From Chryseomicrobium sp. FSL W7-1435 (GTDB lineage: Bacteria; Bacillota; Bacilli; Bacillales_A; Planococcaceae): DNA of 64,000 bases. Positions 16,301-26,694 of the stretch are shown here, piece after piece. The notes beneath the pieces were generated by a model. That model saw only the letters and a list, made by a program, of their open reading frames with translations, did no database searches and was not told the DNA's origin. The stretch is taken from NCBI RefSeq assembly GCF_038595005.1, contig NZ_CP151997.1, forward strand, positions 2,108,001 through 2,172,000, read 5' to 3'. The translations under genes were made by a program, and so were the position numbers. Positions within the stretch are counted from its first letter, which is position 1; each line of letters begins with the position of its first letter.

Positions 16301-17379
16301 TCAATCTTTCGAAGGTTTTGCAAGTATGTGAAAACGATACCATTTTTCAATATACGGAGTAGTATTTTTAATCAAATGAAAGGGCCGATTGGGTAGTCGA
16401 TTCAGCTGAAGAAATTGCTGATAGTTGCGAATGGCTAGCCAGTTTTCAGCAGTATCTAAATTGGCATTTGGAAAACTAAAGAGAAAGTTGGAGATGATTT
16501 CTTCTACCGATAAGGAGGAAAGAGCAGAATAGTGAGTGAGGTGATAATTTACTAATTTAAATTGCCAAATAAAATCATTTCCTAATGTATGGGGGCTCAG
16601 ACTAGGTAACCCTATATAATACGGCAGAGTGATTTCTGATTTACGCCATTTTTTTACTAACATATGAAAAATTCGATCTTCTGGCCGATAATATTGAAAG
16701 AGATAGCGACGTTGCTTTAAATGATGATGATTGAACGCTTGGATAACCTCTGCTTCTTCCAGGCAGGTAACCTTAGGTTGTGATAATAATTGAGATGGGT
16801 GATTGACGACAAGGCGATGAATTTCCACTAAATAATAATGGCCTGCAAGTGCATAATGAATAATGAAGATAGTAAGCTTCTTTAAAGTTGGATTTAAAAA
16901 AGTTAATGTTCTTTTTCCATTGTGATGAGTAAAGATACACATCTCTAGAAATAAAGATAACTTCGTAATGATAATTCGTCCAGAGTTAAGAGGCAAAAAG
17001 CTCTCATGGACAAGCCATCTACACGAATAACCAAGTGTTGAATAGCCTGCAGTGCGTTCAATAATTTCAGACGGTTTTAGTTGTGAGCACTGAAACTCAT
17101 ACACAATTTTGATAGGTTTGTAAAATAGGAGGAAAACGTATGATAAAGTAGCCATTTTCCATTCATGTGGTCAAGCGATTCTTTCGGGGATAAGGATGAA
17201 GCCTTACAAGAAGTGGTATGGTGGGAAAAGTGTGTAGCTTTGTGATCTCCTCTTTTTAATAAAAGGGGTTGTTCACAATCAGGACAGTGATAACCGTGTT
17301 TCTTTAATTTACTTACTTGATCATACGAAAGATCAACTAAGCTAATCCAATGACCTTCTGTGGTATAAGCGCTAAACAT
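16301..17379 (-). pseudogene. coiA: Competence protein CoiA, broken by frameshift and internal deletion
   Basis: Two overlapping frames together look like CoiA, a nuclease-like competence protein. The first (from ATG 17379) has the N-terminal zinc-finger-like part: YHCPDCEQPLLLKRGD, THFSHHTTSC, ESLDHMNGKWLLYHTF. It then leaves the family sequence and stops at 17077. The other (open from 17155 down to 16301) picks up at KIVYEFQCSQLKPSEIIERTAGY, the E-x-Q nuclease segment, and continues to the C-terminus. In intact CoiA some 20-40 residues carrying the conserved R-x-D segment lie between; these are missing here. So this is a frameshift plus deletion and the product is very likely inactive, unless it is a sequencing error. 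A GGAGATG-type SD precedes 17379. Confidence 0.8.
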
Positions 17380-17441
17380 GGATCATCTCCTTTTAATTCT
17401 CCAGTCATTCTCACTTTACCATATTAGTTTACTTTAGAAAG

Positions 17442-17466
17442 AAAAAAACCCTCAGAAAAGAGGGTT
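17442..17466 (-). terminator. Terminator of mecA
   Basis: The minus-strand hairpin AACCCTC / GAGGGTT followed by a long T-run directly after the mecA stop. Confidence 0.8.
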
Positions 17467-18100
17467 AGAAGTGCATTGCTAATTGTTTGAATACATCTTG
17501 GTCCATTACAGTAATTCCGTATTCCTCCAACATATGAACGGTAGTAGTAGAAACCGATCCATATTCAGAAAGAATACTTTCCACGTTTAATCGATAGTCT
17601 TCCACAAAATCGCCCTCTTCAAAAGAGAGTGAAATATAGTAATGGTTTTCGTAGTGGAAAAGTTTTGATTGCAGCAACTCATCTTGCATTTTTCTACCTA
17701 AAGGAATAAGATCCTCGAAGTCTGCGAATCGATAAACAAGATTTTTAGTACCTTGTTGTTCCAATTCATCTAGAAATTCTTCTTGGTCAAACAAATTTTC
17801 AGATTCTCCAATTAACTTTGCAAGTGGTGCCGGATAGTCGACTGGTTTACCATCTTGAGAAACTTCTGGCTTAGTCACTACCACTTCAATACCTTTATCC
17901 ACTGCGTGTACTTGAATCCATAATGGGCCGTCAAAATCAAAAGGATTGATTTCTTCAACTTCGTCCATCATTTCCCAGAAAAGTTGTTCACTCTTTTCTC
18001 TACTAAACCAAATTTCATCTGGGTTGAATCCACGTTCTTCAATGTCGATGTATGAAATGTAAATTTTCAAAGTAGTGTCATTAATGCGCTCGTAATTCAT
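17465..18100 (-). CDS. mecA: Adaptor protein MecA
   Basis: A 211-residue adaptor that hands ComK and other substrates to ClpC-ClpP. The N-terminal substrate-binding segment (MNYERINDTTLKIYISYIDIEERGF with WFSREKSEQLFWEMMDE) and the C-terminal ClpC-binding half (YRFADFEDLIPLGRKM, HMLEEYG) are both complete. ATG 18100 is chosen over 18109: GAGAGGAG lies at the correct distance from the former and abuts the latter. It is located between coiA and spx as in other Bacillales. Retention despite a broken coiA fits MecA's wider role in ClpC activation. Confidence 0.95.
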   Translation of the reverse strand: MNYERINDTTLKIYISYIDIEERGFNPDEIWFSREKSEQLFWEMMDEVEEINPFDFDGPLWIQVHAVDKGIEVVVTKPEVSQDGKPVDYPAPLAKLIGESENLFDQEEFLDELEQQGTKNLVYRFADFEDLIPLGRKMQDELLQSKLFHYENHYYISLSFEEGDFVEDYRLNVESILSEYGSVSTTTVHMLEEYGITVMDQDVFKQLAMHF

Positions 18101-18264
18101 TCTACACATCTCCTCTCTGGTTCAACCACTTCAATCAAATTGTTGTTATCTCTATTGTATGATGAATACATGGGAATTGAAAGTGTTCAGACTCCACGAT
18201 TGAAACTTCATGAAGGTACAAAGAAGGAGCTGATCGGCAAGCAATCAACTCCTTACAATTTAAA

Positions 18265-18660
18265 CTAGTTAACCATACGCTGAGCTTCAAGTAATTGATA
18301 AGCACGAACCTTACGTGGAAGGAATCGTCTAATTTCATCTTCATTATAGCCAACCTGTAAGCGCTTCTCATCAATAATGATAGGTCTACGCAATAAACCA
18401 GGATGATCTTTAATAAGTTCATACAGTCTTTGTAGTGGAAGACTGTCTAAATCTACGTTTAATTTTTGGAAGATTTTCGAACGAGTTGAAATGATCTCAT
18501 CAGTACCATCTTCTGTCATTCGTAGAATTTCTTTAATTTCAGCTATAGTTAATGGCTCGGAGAAAATATTGCGTTCTGTATATGGAATTTCATGTTCCTC
18601 CAACCAGGCTTTTGCTTTACGGCAAGATGTACAGCTTGGAGAAGTATAGAGGGTCACCAT
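18265..18660 (-). CDS. spx: Transcriptional regulator Spx
   Basis: A 131-residue ArsC-fold regulator that binds the RNA polymerase alpha C-terminal domain under disulfide stress. The redox switch CTSC is at residues 10-13 ([10 protein letters not shown]) and the characteristic [16 protein letters not shown] block is intact. The C-terminus should be the ClpXP recognition region that SpxH exploits. Two adjacent ATGs (18663, 18660) are possible; the SD is weak (AGGGCG). It is transcribed toward mecA, with about 440 bp of non-coding DNA upstream. Confidence 0.96.
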   Translation of the reverse strand: MVTLYTSPSCTSCRKAKAWLEEHEIPYTERNIFSEPLTIAEIKEILRMTEDGTDEIISTRSKIFQKLNVDLDSLPLQRLYELIKDHPGLLRRPIIIDEKRLQVGYNEDEIRRFLPRKVRAYQLLEAQRMVN

Positions 18661-18663
18661 CAT

Positions 18664-19101
18664 CTGATTACACGCCCTTTCAGAAATTTTATCAGTGTGT
18701 TATATCTTTTAAATTAGAATCACTATAATTTAAAACTATAGGATTAGTATACATCAATTTTCTTTGATTTTAAACCCTATTTTTCAAATTAATTTTCTAT
18801 GTAGCTTGTATCATGCGAATTTGCATGTTTCTACTACATGTATACCCTTTTTATGGCTAAAGTAAACGTGAAAACGAAAATTCGGATTAGAAAATAATTC
18901 TCATTTATAGAGTTTTCATTGAAAATTGCTGTTCTATACTAAGTAGTACGTTTGAATAACACAAAAGGTTGCATTTATTTTAAAAAAACAATTAAAAACA
19001 AAAATAAAATCAGCATCTTCTCTTAGTTAATCTCAAGAGAAAATACTGAATTAGATGTATATTGAGCTCCGCTCCACTCAATTTGCCATCCTTACTATCT
19101 A
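18664..19101. other. AT-rich intergenic region upstream of spx
   Basis: No gene is visible in these 438 bp. The part next to spx probably holds its promoter (a minus-strand TTTAAA-17-TATACT is the best candidate, weak -35). Around 18808-18825 there is a near-palindrome CATGCGAATTTGCATG. The far end (19006-19080) holds the degraded dispersed element, copy E, downstream of the DUF4015 gene. Confidence 0.6.
19006..19080 (-). repeat. Dispersed 3' element, copy E (degraded)
   Basis: Read on the minus strand, downstream of the DUF4015 hydrolase stop: GAGTGGAGCGGAGCTCAATATA, then a hairpin region with TTCTCT/AGAGAA still paired but the outer stem eroded, ending CTGATTTTATTTTTG. The order arm, hairpin, T-tail and the spacing match copies A-D. 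Confidence 0.6.
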
Positions 19102-20313
19102 TTAAGGAGTGTAATCAACATTTTGGGTATAAGAGTTTCCTGCATTCCACAATAAAAACTCATCGATTCCCGCTTCGTTAAGCGCACGAATTTGATCCTC
19201 GACTTCTTGTTTCCCGTATACTTTGTAATTTCCTGCACCTAGATAAGAAGCTGTGAAATCTTGCAGCCAAGGACGTGAAGTTGGTGCTTCCTCTAATTTT
19301 TCTAAAGTTGCATTTTCAGCCTTTGCATATTCTTGAACAAGTTTATAAGGTTCAAGGTCTGGTTTAGCAATACCGAAATAAGATGTCCAATGACTTGGGT
19401 AGATCATTGAAGAGATAACATCAACGTTTTCAGAGATTTTCGAAAAATTCTGTCCAATACCAGGTGCTTCAGGTAATGTAGCCGCATAACCAAAGATATC
19501 TACAGAAACTTCAACATCGTATGGTTTTAATTGTTCTCTTGCATATGCTACAAAATCCGTTACAGCTTGAACTCGGCTTTGTACATCATCCAATTCAGTA
19601 TTCTCATACTCTCCTTTAGAGTATGTAAGTGTCTCAGATCTATTTTCGAATCCTTCAGGGAATCGTACGTAATCAAATTGGATTTCTTTGTAACCCATTT
19701 TAGCTGCTTCAATAGCAATTTCTACATTGTAATCCCATACTTCTTTTAGGAATGGATTCACGAATGCCTCACCACGTCTATTTTTCCAAACAGATGAACC
19801 CTCTTGGAACGACCACTCTGGCTTACGTTCTGCAAGTTCTGTATCTTTAAAGACAACTACCCTAGCAATCGGGTAGATTTGAGTTTCTTCCATCGTTTCT
19901 AGAACACTTCTCATATCTTTAACGAATGGCTGACCAATCTCATATTCAGCTAAAGGACTATCATCTGTAGGAACGTATGTTAGATTTCCGAAGTCATCCT
20001 TCACATCAATAACCATTGCGTTCAACTCGGTAGATTCAATAAGGTCCACTAAAGTTGAAAAACGTTCTCCTCCAGCTGAATGCCCTGTCACATAAATCCC
20101 ACGAACTGCATCAGGATACTCAAATGTTAAACCTGAAGAAAATCGAAATAGGGATGAAGTTGTTAAGATTTCTTCATCGATACTAGTGAATGCCATTTCT
20201 TTTCCTGTGAAATCTGGTCTTTCCTCCCCTTCTGCAGCGGCAGTTGAAGAAACTACTAAACTTGCAGATAATGCGAGGCCAGTGGCTAGTAATAAAGAAC
20301 GGTAACGTTTCAT
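19102..20313 (-). CDS. Secreted putative glycoside hydrolase, DUF4015 family
   Basis: A 403-residue protein with a Sec signal peptide (MKRYRSLLLATGLALSASL, cleavage probably after SSTAAA). The remainder matches the DUF4015 TIM-barrel family: RGIYVTGHSAGGERF, VIDVKDDFGNLTYVP, PIARVVVFKD, GYKEIQFDYVRFPEG, VSVDIFGYAA, SSMIYPSHWTSYFG and the C-terminal FLLWNAGNSYT. The conserved acidic residues in FDYVRFPEG and VDIFG are likely catalytic. The family is predicted to cut a polysaccharide, possibly cell-wall related, but the substrate is not established. It diverges from trpS and ends in a degraded repeat instead of a clean terminator. Confidence 0.85.
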   Translation of the reverse strand: MKRYRSLLLATGLALSASLVVSSTAAAEGEERPDFTGKEMAFTSIDEEILTTSSLFRFSSGLTFEYPDAVRGIYVTGHSAGGERFSTLVDLIESTELNAMVIDVKDDFGNLTYVPTDDSPLAEYEIGQPFVKDMRSVLETMEETQIYPIARVVVFKDTELAERKPEWSFQEGSSVWKNRRGEAFVNPFLKEVWDYNVEIAIEAAKMGYKEIQFDYVRFPEGFENRSETLTYSKGEYENTELDDVQSRVQAVTDFVAYAREQLKPYDVEVSVDIFGYAATLPEAPGIGQNFSKISENVDVISSMIYPSHWTSYFGIAKPDLEPYKLVQEYAKAENATLEKLEEAPTSRPWLQDFTASYLGAGNYKVYGKQEVEDQIRALNEAGIDEFLLWNAGNSYTQNVDYTP

Positions 20314-20399
20314 ATGTACATCTTCCTCTCTATGTTAAGTGTACCAATTGTTGTACTATGTGAAAAGACTGAATATATGGGGTGAAAGTCCTGAAAATA

Positions 20400-20428
20400 T
20401 TGCATGAGACATAATAGTGAGTTATACT
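20400..20428 (+). promoter_or_regulatory. Sigma-A promoter of the trpS leader
   Basis: TTGCAT and TATACT are separated by exactly 17 bp, about 10 bp ahead of the first T-box leader sequences. Confidence 0.7.
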
Positions 20429-20435
20429 TTTTTCA

Positions 20436-20680
20436 AATGTACATGCAATGATGAAGAAGAGTACTCGAGAATACTGAACCTAAGAGAGGCTGTGGGTGGT
20501 GCAAACAGTCGTTCAGGCTCGACGAATGGACTTCAGAGCAGATAGGCAAACACTTTGCCAATTCCGGTTCAGCCCCGTTATCAGCCCAGAAGTGACTAAA
20601 GTATGAACTTTAGTAATTTGGGTGGTACCGCGGATTAAAGCATCATTCGTCCCTATTTAGGGAGAGTGATGCTTTTTTAT
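20436..20680 (+). ncRNA. T-box leader (tRNA-Trp sensing) of trpS
   Basis: A complete T-box riboswitch. Stem I begins near GATGAAGAAGAG, with an AGAGAG apical element. The likely specifier codon TGG (Trp) is at 20527-20529 in the GAATGGAC context, and the T-box core GGGTGGTACCGCGG is at 20620-20633. It ends in an intrinsic terminator (stem GCATCAT / GTGATGC, T-run, 20637-20677). Uncharged tRNA-Trp should pair with the specifier and the TGGT bulge, forming the antiterminator and turning on trpS when charged tRNA-Trp is scarce. Confidence 0.95.
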
Positions 20681-20700
20681 TATGTATAAGGGAGAGATAG

Positions 20701-21862
<1,162 letters not shown>

Positions 21863-21900
21863 AAAAAGCCCCTTCCCTTTACATCTATAATTAGCGTATG

Positions 21901-21936
21901 AAAAAAAGCCCCCTTACAGACGAATCTGTAAGGGGT
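21901..21936 (-). terminator. Terminator of the opp operon
   Basis: The minus-strand stem CCCCTTACAG / CTGTAAGGGG is followed by GC and a T-run, just after the oppA stop. Confidence 0.88.
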
Positions 21937-21946
21937 CTTGTGTGAA

Positions 21947-23788
21947 TTACTTCACTGGAGCGTCAGCAGTCAACTCAACATCGATGTAATCGAAGTCAGT
22001 GTCATAACCGAAGTCCCAGTTTTTAACACGGTTGTTTACAGGCATTAACTCATAACGGAACTGCATTGGGATAACTGCAGATACTTCCGCCATGTACTCT
22101 TGCCAAGCACGGAATTGCTCTCCGCGGTATTCAGCGTCAAGTGCCTCTTCAGAATCGATAGCTTGTAACAAGCCTTCTAATTCTTCAGAAGAGTAACGGC
22201 TGAAGTTGTAAACAGCTGTTTCAGAATATAATCCTGATGGAGATGGGTTAGTACCTGTACCCCATGCACCCATGAAGATATCGATTTCTGGATCGTCAGC
22301 TTGTACTTTGTCGTAGAATGTGTTGAACTCGATTAAACGACCAGTTGCAAGTTGAACATCAAGACCAACTTCCTGCCAGTTTTGTAGGTAGTAGTTGATT
22401 ACTTGCTCTTGAGTCTCGTCACCAGACATAGCTGCTAACATGATTTCAAGTTTTTCACCGTTTGGATCTTCACGAAGGCCATCGCCATCCGCATCTACAT
22501 AACCAGCGTCATCAAGGATTTGCATAGCCATTTCTGGATCATAGTTAAATCCTTCAATTGATGGATCATGGAATGAAGCAAATACTGGTGGAATTAGAGA
22601 ATTCGCACGCTCACGTAGGCCGAAGTAGAATACTTCAGAAACTTGCTCGATATCTAATGCGTAACCCATAGCTTTACGAAGCTCAGCGTTACCCATTTTT
22701 GAACCTTCAACATCTGTTTCAACTAAGTTTGTATCATAGTTGTATTTACCAAGTTTGAAACCAAGGTAAGAGTAGTACAATTCTTGGCGACCAAGAAGAG
22801 TAATGTTTTCTAGGTCTTTAACGTTTTCGTATGCACTTGTTGGGAATGATAAAGCGATATCGTATTCACCAGTTTCAATTGATTTCGCAGCTGAAGCTGT
22901 TGGTACTGTTTCGATGACTACGCCATCAAGTTTCGCTTGACCTTTCCAGTAGTTTTCGTTACGTACTAGTGATACAGACTCACCAGGAACGATACGATCG
23001 AATTTGAATGCACCAAGTGTAACTGGGTTAACACGAACTGCTTCAGACTCTAAAAGCTCAGCAACAGGAATGTCACCTAAGATGTGGCTTGGCTCAGCAG
23101 AAGACCAAAGGCCATCTCCACCTGAGTAGATTGCTGGAGAAATTTTATTGAATTGAATTTGAACTGTTTTCTCGTCTACAATTGTAATACCAGAGATAGT
23201 ATCAGATTCACCTGCATTGTACTCAACTGCACCTACGATGTTTTGGAAATCAGCATCGTAACGTACTCCAGTGTAGTCTGGGTGACCGATGATTAGGTAA
23301 GGTTGTACGATGTCTTCAGCTTTTAAAGGCTCGCCATCAGACCATTTTACGTCACCATTGATAGTGATTGTAGCTGTTTTAGCTTCGCCATCTACTTCTA
23401 AAGAAGCGATACCGTCGTTAGTTAATAAGAAGTCACCGTCAGTTTCGAAGATGATGTTACTTGCGAAAGCCATGATTTCATCATCATATGCATCTTCGTA
23501 AAGTACGTAAGAGAAAATACCTTGGAAAGGAGAATCATTTACTAGAGCTGCTTGAAGAGTTCCGCCTTCGATAGCGTCACCTTCATTTTCTACAACTAGT
23601 GGGAATAATTCTTCAGTAGATTCAGCACCCTCTTCACCAGCGCCTTCTTCTTCATCAGTACCGTCTGTCTCGCCTTCTGAAGTACCAGTCTCTTCTTCAG
23701 CCGGTGTTGCTTCTTCGTTATTACATGCTGCTAAGAACAACATGAATGCCATCAGCAACGCCAATAAAGCTAAAAGCTTCTTGTTCAT
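21947..23788 (-). CDS. oppA: Oligopeptide ABC transporter, substrate-binding lipoprotein
   Basis: A 613-residue extracellular solute-binding protein, family 5. The signal peptide ends in the lipobox LAAC (Cys about 22), followed by a highly acidic, low-complexity linker (about 26-62, Glu/Gly/Asp/Thr-rich). The folded domain follows, with VKWSDGEPLKAEDIV, the RKAMGYALDIEQV region and NFSRYSSEE. It captures peptides for the OppB/C channel. It is encoded last in the operon, after oppC, with GGAGGAAAACG as SD. The peptide specificity (oligopeptide versus other SBP5 ligands) cannot be read from sequence alone. Confidence 0.92.
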   Translation of the reverse strand: MNKKLLALLALLMAFMLFLAACNNEEATPAEEETGTSEGETDGTDEEEGAGEEGAESTEELFPLVVENEGDAIEGGTLQAALVNDSPFQGIFSYVLYEDAYDDEIMAFASNIIFETDGDFLLTNDGIASLEVDGEAKTATITINGDVKWSDGEPLKAEDIVQPYLIIGHPDYTGVRYDADFQNIVGAVEYNAGESDTISGITIVDEKTVQIQFNKISPAIYSGGDGLWSSAEPSHILGDIPVAELLESEAVRVNPVTLGAFKFDRIVPGESVSLVRNENYWKGQAKLDGVVIETVPTASAAKSIETGEYDIALSFPTSAYENVKDLENITLLGRQELYYSYLGFKLGKYNYDTNLVETDVEGSKMGNAELRKAMGYALDIEQVSEVFYFGLRERANSLIPPVFASFHDPSIEGFNYDPEMAMQILDDAGYVDADGDGLREDPNGEKLEIMLAAMSGDETQEQVINYYLQNWQEVGLDVQLATGRLIEFNTFYDKVQADDPEIDIFMGAWGTGTNPSPSGLYSETAVYNFSRYSSEELEGLLQAIDSEEALDAEYRGEQFRAWQEYMAEVSAVIPMQFRYELMPVNNRVKNWDFGYDTDFDYIDVELTADAPVK

Positions 23789-23842
23789 TCGTTTTCCTCC
23801 TTTTTATACTCTCTTTTTATATCAAACGTTGAACGTTTAATA

Positions 23843-24751
23843 TTATCCTAAGCGCTGACGCGCATCTGCCGAACGGCGAATTGCCTGTCCAACATAGTTG
23901 ATTGCCAACATTAATAATAAAATTAATAATGAGGCTGGTAACCAGTTCCACCATGCATTTTCAAGAATAAATGGATCATTTGCATAAGCAACGAGCGTTC
24001 CAAGAGATGGTGTTGATGGTGGCAACCCAAACCCAAGGTACGATAATCCTGTTTCCAGACCGACGTTTCCTGCGAAGTTTAACGTTAACTCAACAATTAG
24101 GATAGATGATAAGTTAGGCATCATTTCTTTGAAAATGATGACAGCATCACTAGTTCCCATTGTTTTCGACGCATTGATATAATCTCTGCGACTTTCTGAT
24201 AGCGCCTTACTTCGAACGAGACGTGCTGTTCCTACCCATAAGAATACACTCATGATCAGAACGAAAGTTACTACTGTATATTTTGGAATAATGGAAATGA
24301 ATACGATAATGATCATCAAAGATGGAATCGTGATAAAGAAATCAATGATTCGCATAAAGATGTTATCAATCCAGCCACCGAAATAGCCTGTAATTAATCC
24401 AATAGCCACACCAACAAAACCTGTTAGTAATGTGACGGAGATAGCGATTGTAATCGAGTTACGTGCACCGATGATAAGCTGGCCGAAAATATCCCGCCCA
24501 CCTTTATCAGCACCTAACCAATATTCACTACCTGGAGGTGCCATTTGATCGCGTAAACTAATACGCATCAGTTGAGTTTGATCAATCAAAAATGACCAAA
24601 TGTAAATGGTTGTAATCAAGACTATCAAGAAAATCAATGATGTCATTGCTAATTTATCTTTAGAAAACTCACGCCAGATAACTTGGAATCCAGTTGGTGG
24701 CGCGGCTGCAGGTGCTTTTTTCTCTACATCTATTGTTTGTTTTTCAGCCAT
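23843..24751 (-). CDS. oppC: Oligopeptide ABC transporter permease OppC
   Basis: A 302-residue inner-membrane permease. After a cytoplasmic N-terminus there is one transmembrane helix (LIFLIVLITTIYIWSFL), the extracellular LGADKGGRDIFGQLI stretch typical of OppC/DppC, and a five-helix core. The cytoplasmic EAA-type loop is around NASKTMGTSDAVIIFKEMMPNL, where it contacts the ATPases. It pairs with OppB encoded 30 bp upstream. SD AGGAGGATTCGAG precedes ATG. Confidence 0.94.
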   Translation of the reverse strand: MAEKQTIDVEKKAPAAAPPTGFQVIWREFSKDKLAMTSLIFLIVLITTIYIWSFLIDQTQLMRISLRDQMAPPGSEYWLGADKGGRDIFGQLIIGARNSITIAISVTLLTGFVGVAIGLITGYFGGWIDNIFMRIIDFFITIPSLMIIIVFISIIPKYTVVTFVLIMSVFLWVGTARLVRSKALSESRRDYINASKTMGTSDAVIIFKEMMPNLSSILIVELTLNFAGNVGLETGLSYLGFGLPPSTPSLGTLVAYANDPFILENAWWNWLPASLLILLLMLAINYVGQAIRRSADARQRLG

Positions 24752-24781
24752 TTCTCGAATCCTCCTTTTCCATTATGTTTA

Positions 24782-25744
24782 TCAATCTATCCGGATGCGT
24801 GGGTCAACAATACTCATGATGATATCGGATAGTAGACTTCCCAATAATGTTAAGAATCCGAAAAGTAGTACTAATGCTGTGATTACACTATAATCGCGAC
24901 CGTTGATTGCTTGTACAAACAATTGCCCCATCCCTTGGTAACCAAAGATTGTTTCAATAAAGATCGAACCACCTAATAAGTTGGTGATTGTAAATCCTAG
25001 GAATGCTGCGATTGGAAGTAATGAGTTACGGAAAATATGTTTTGAATAAACTTTATTATTAGGAATACCTTTTGCTCGTGCTGTACGCACATAGTCCATT
25101 GTTTTTGAATCAATAATTTCTGTACGAAGATATTGAATAACACCTGTCGTTCCAAGTACTGCAAATACTAATGAAGGCAGTAATAAGTGATAAATCTTAC
25201 TCCAAACATAAGCTAGAGTCCCTGGCTCAGCACCAATACTCACGGTACCACTAGTAGGGAACCAACCAAGTTCATATCCGAAGAAGAATACAGAAATCAA
25301 ACCAAGAACGAATGTTGGAATTGCATAAACGATAAAGCTATAGAATACGATTGATTTGTCAAGGATCGTATCTTGGTAACGTCCTGCTAGTACACCTAAT
25401 GGAATAGCTAGTAAATAAAGTAATCCTACACTGACTAGTGATAACCAGAAAGTATTAAGTGCACGTTGGCCAATCAAGTCACTTACAGGTTGGTTAAATG
25501 TATACGATCGACCAAAATCTCCTTGGAAGGCATTTCCCATCCAGTTAAGGTATTGGATATACCATGGGTCATAAAAACCTGCCGCTATTCTTAATTGCTC
25601 AATACGAGCTGGATCCGTTTCAGGTGTAATCAATCCAGTGAAAGGATCTCCTGGCATGAACTTCGCCATGATAAAGATTAGTAAGCTAAGCACAAATAAT
25701 TGAGGAATCATGACGAGAACTCGTCGAACAACCGTCTTCCACAT
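24782..25744 (-). CDS. oppB: Oligopeptide ABC transporter permease OppB
   Basis: A 320-residue permease with the OppB/DppB layout: an N-terminal helix (VLVMIPQLFVLSLLIFIMAKFMPGDPF), a periplasm-side domain with DPWYIQYLNWMGNAFQGDFGRSY, then five helices. The coupling loop is at DYVRTARAKGIPNNKVYSKHIFRNSLLP, the EAA motif that docks on OppD/F. It is separated by 2 bp from the oppF stop, so translation is coupled. Confidence 0.94.
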   Translation of the reverse strand: MWKTVVRRVLVMIPQLFVLSLLIFIMAKFMPGDPFTGLITPETDPARIEQLRIAAGFYDPWYIQYLNWMGNAFQGDFGRSYTFNQPVSDLIGQRALNTFWLSLVSVGLLYLLAIPLGVLAGRYQDTILDKSIVFYSFIVYAIPTFVLGLISVFFFGYELGWFPTSGTVSIGAEPGTLAYVWSKIYHLLLPSLVFAVLGTTGVIQYLRTEIIDSKTMDYVRTARAKGIPNNKVYSKHIFRNSLLPIAAFLGFTITNLLGGSIFIETIFGYQGMGQLFVQAINGRDYSVITALVLLFGFLTLLGSLLSDIIMSIVDPRIRID

Positions 25745-25746
25745 AA

Positions 25747-26694
25747 TTAGTTGCCCCCCTGTTCTGATGCTGTCATCGCTACTTGGTGCGTGCCAGAGAT
25801 TGGGCGTAAATCGAATACTCGACCATTTTCATCGAAATATTCTTTGTTTCCTGATTGATAGTTTGCTTCTACACGTTGACGTTCAATTTTGCGTTCGACA
25901 CGTGTTGAAGGCTCAATATTAGGAATAGCGGATAATAAACGTTTTGTATATATATGTTCAGGTGTGTGATAGATTTCATCACGTGAACCTGTTTCAACAA
26001 AACGGCCTTTGTACATAATATTGATTTCATCACACATATGTTTTACAACACCAAGGTCATGAGAAATGAATAGGTATGTTAAGCCTAACTCTTGTTGAAT
26101 ATCTTTCATGAAGTTCAGTACCTGTGCTTGAACAGAAAGATCAAGTGCTGATACTGGTTCATCTGCAATAATTAGTTTTGGATTCGTAGCAATCGCACGG
26201 GCAATACCAATACGTTGTTTTTGTCCGCCAGAGAATTCGTGTGGGTATTTCAACTTCACGTCTTCAGGCATTCCGACAATCGCAAGCAATTCATTGATGC
26301 GGCGACGTTCTTCATCTGGAGTTAACTTCATGAAATTACGTAACGGTTCCGCTAAAATCTCTGAAACTCGTTTACGTGGGTTTAGACTTGAGTGTGCATC
26401 TTGGAAAATCATTTGAATGTCACGGTTATAAGCTGAGTTACGTTGTCTACGTGCATTCGTTACATCTTTACCTTCGTAAATGATTTTTCCTGATGTGATT
26501 TTCTCTAGGCCGATAATTGATTTACCAGTTGTCGATTTACCACAACCTGATTCTCCTACTAAGCCATAAGTTTTCCCTTGTTCAAATTCCATGTTGATGC
26601 CGTCAACAGCAAGTACATGGTCTTGAATTGTATTAAAGAATCCTCCACGAATCGGGTAATGCACGCGAAGGTCTTGAATTTGCATGAAACTCAT
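25747..26694 (-). CDS. oppF: Oligopeptide ABC transporter ATP-binding protein OppF
   Basis: A 315-residue ABC ATPase. Walker A is GESGCGKSTTGK (about 45), the Q-loop FQDAHSSLNPRKRV, the signature SGGQKQRIGIARA and Walker B LIIADEPVSALD, with the H-loop in ISHDLGVV. The C-terminal peptide-transporter extension (YTKRLLSAIPN) is present. It forms a heterodimer with OppD, whose gene overlaps it by 4 bp (ATGA). Confidence 0.94.
   Translation of the reverse strand: MSFMQIQDLRVHYPIRGGFFNTIQDHVLAVDGINMEFEQGKTYGLVGESGCGKSTTGKSIIGLEKITSGKIIYEGKDVTNARRQRNSAYNRDIQMIFQDAHSSLNPRKRVSEILAEPLRNFMKLTPDEERRRINELLAIVGMPEDVKLKYPHEFSGGQKQRIGIARAIATNPKLIIADEPVSALDLSVQAQVLNFMKDIQQELGLTYLFISHDLGVVKHMCDEINIMYKGRFVETGSRDEIYHTPEHIYTKRLLSAIPNIEPSTRVERKIERQRVEANYQSGNKEYFDENGRVFDLRPISGTHQVAMTASEQGGN

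Noticed and set aside
18806-18826. Near-palindrome CATGCGAATTTGCATG upstream of spx
   Set aside because: It could be a regulator site, but it matches no operator I can name and stands about 150 bp from the gene in very AT-rich DNA, where such palindromes arise by chance.
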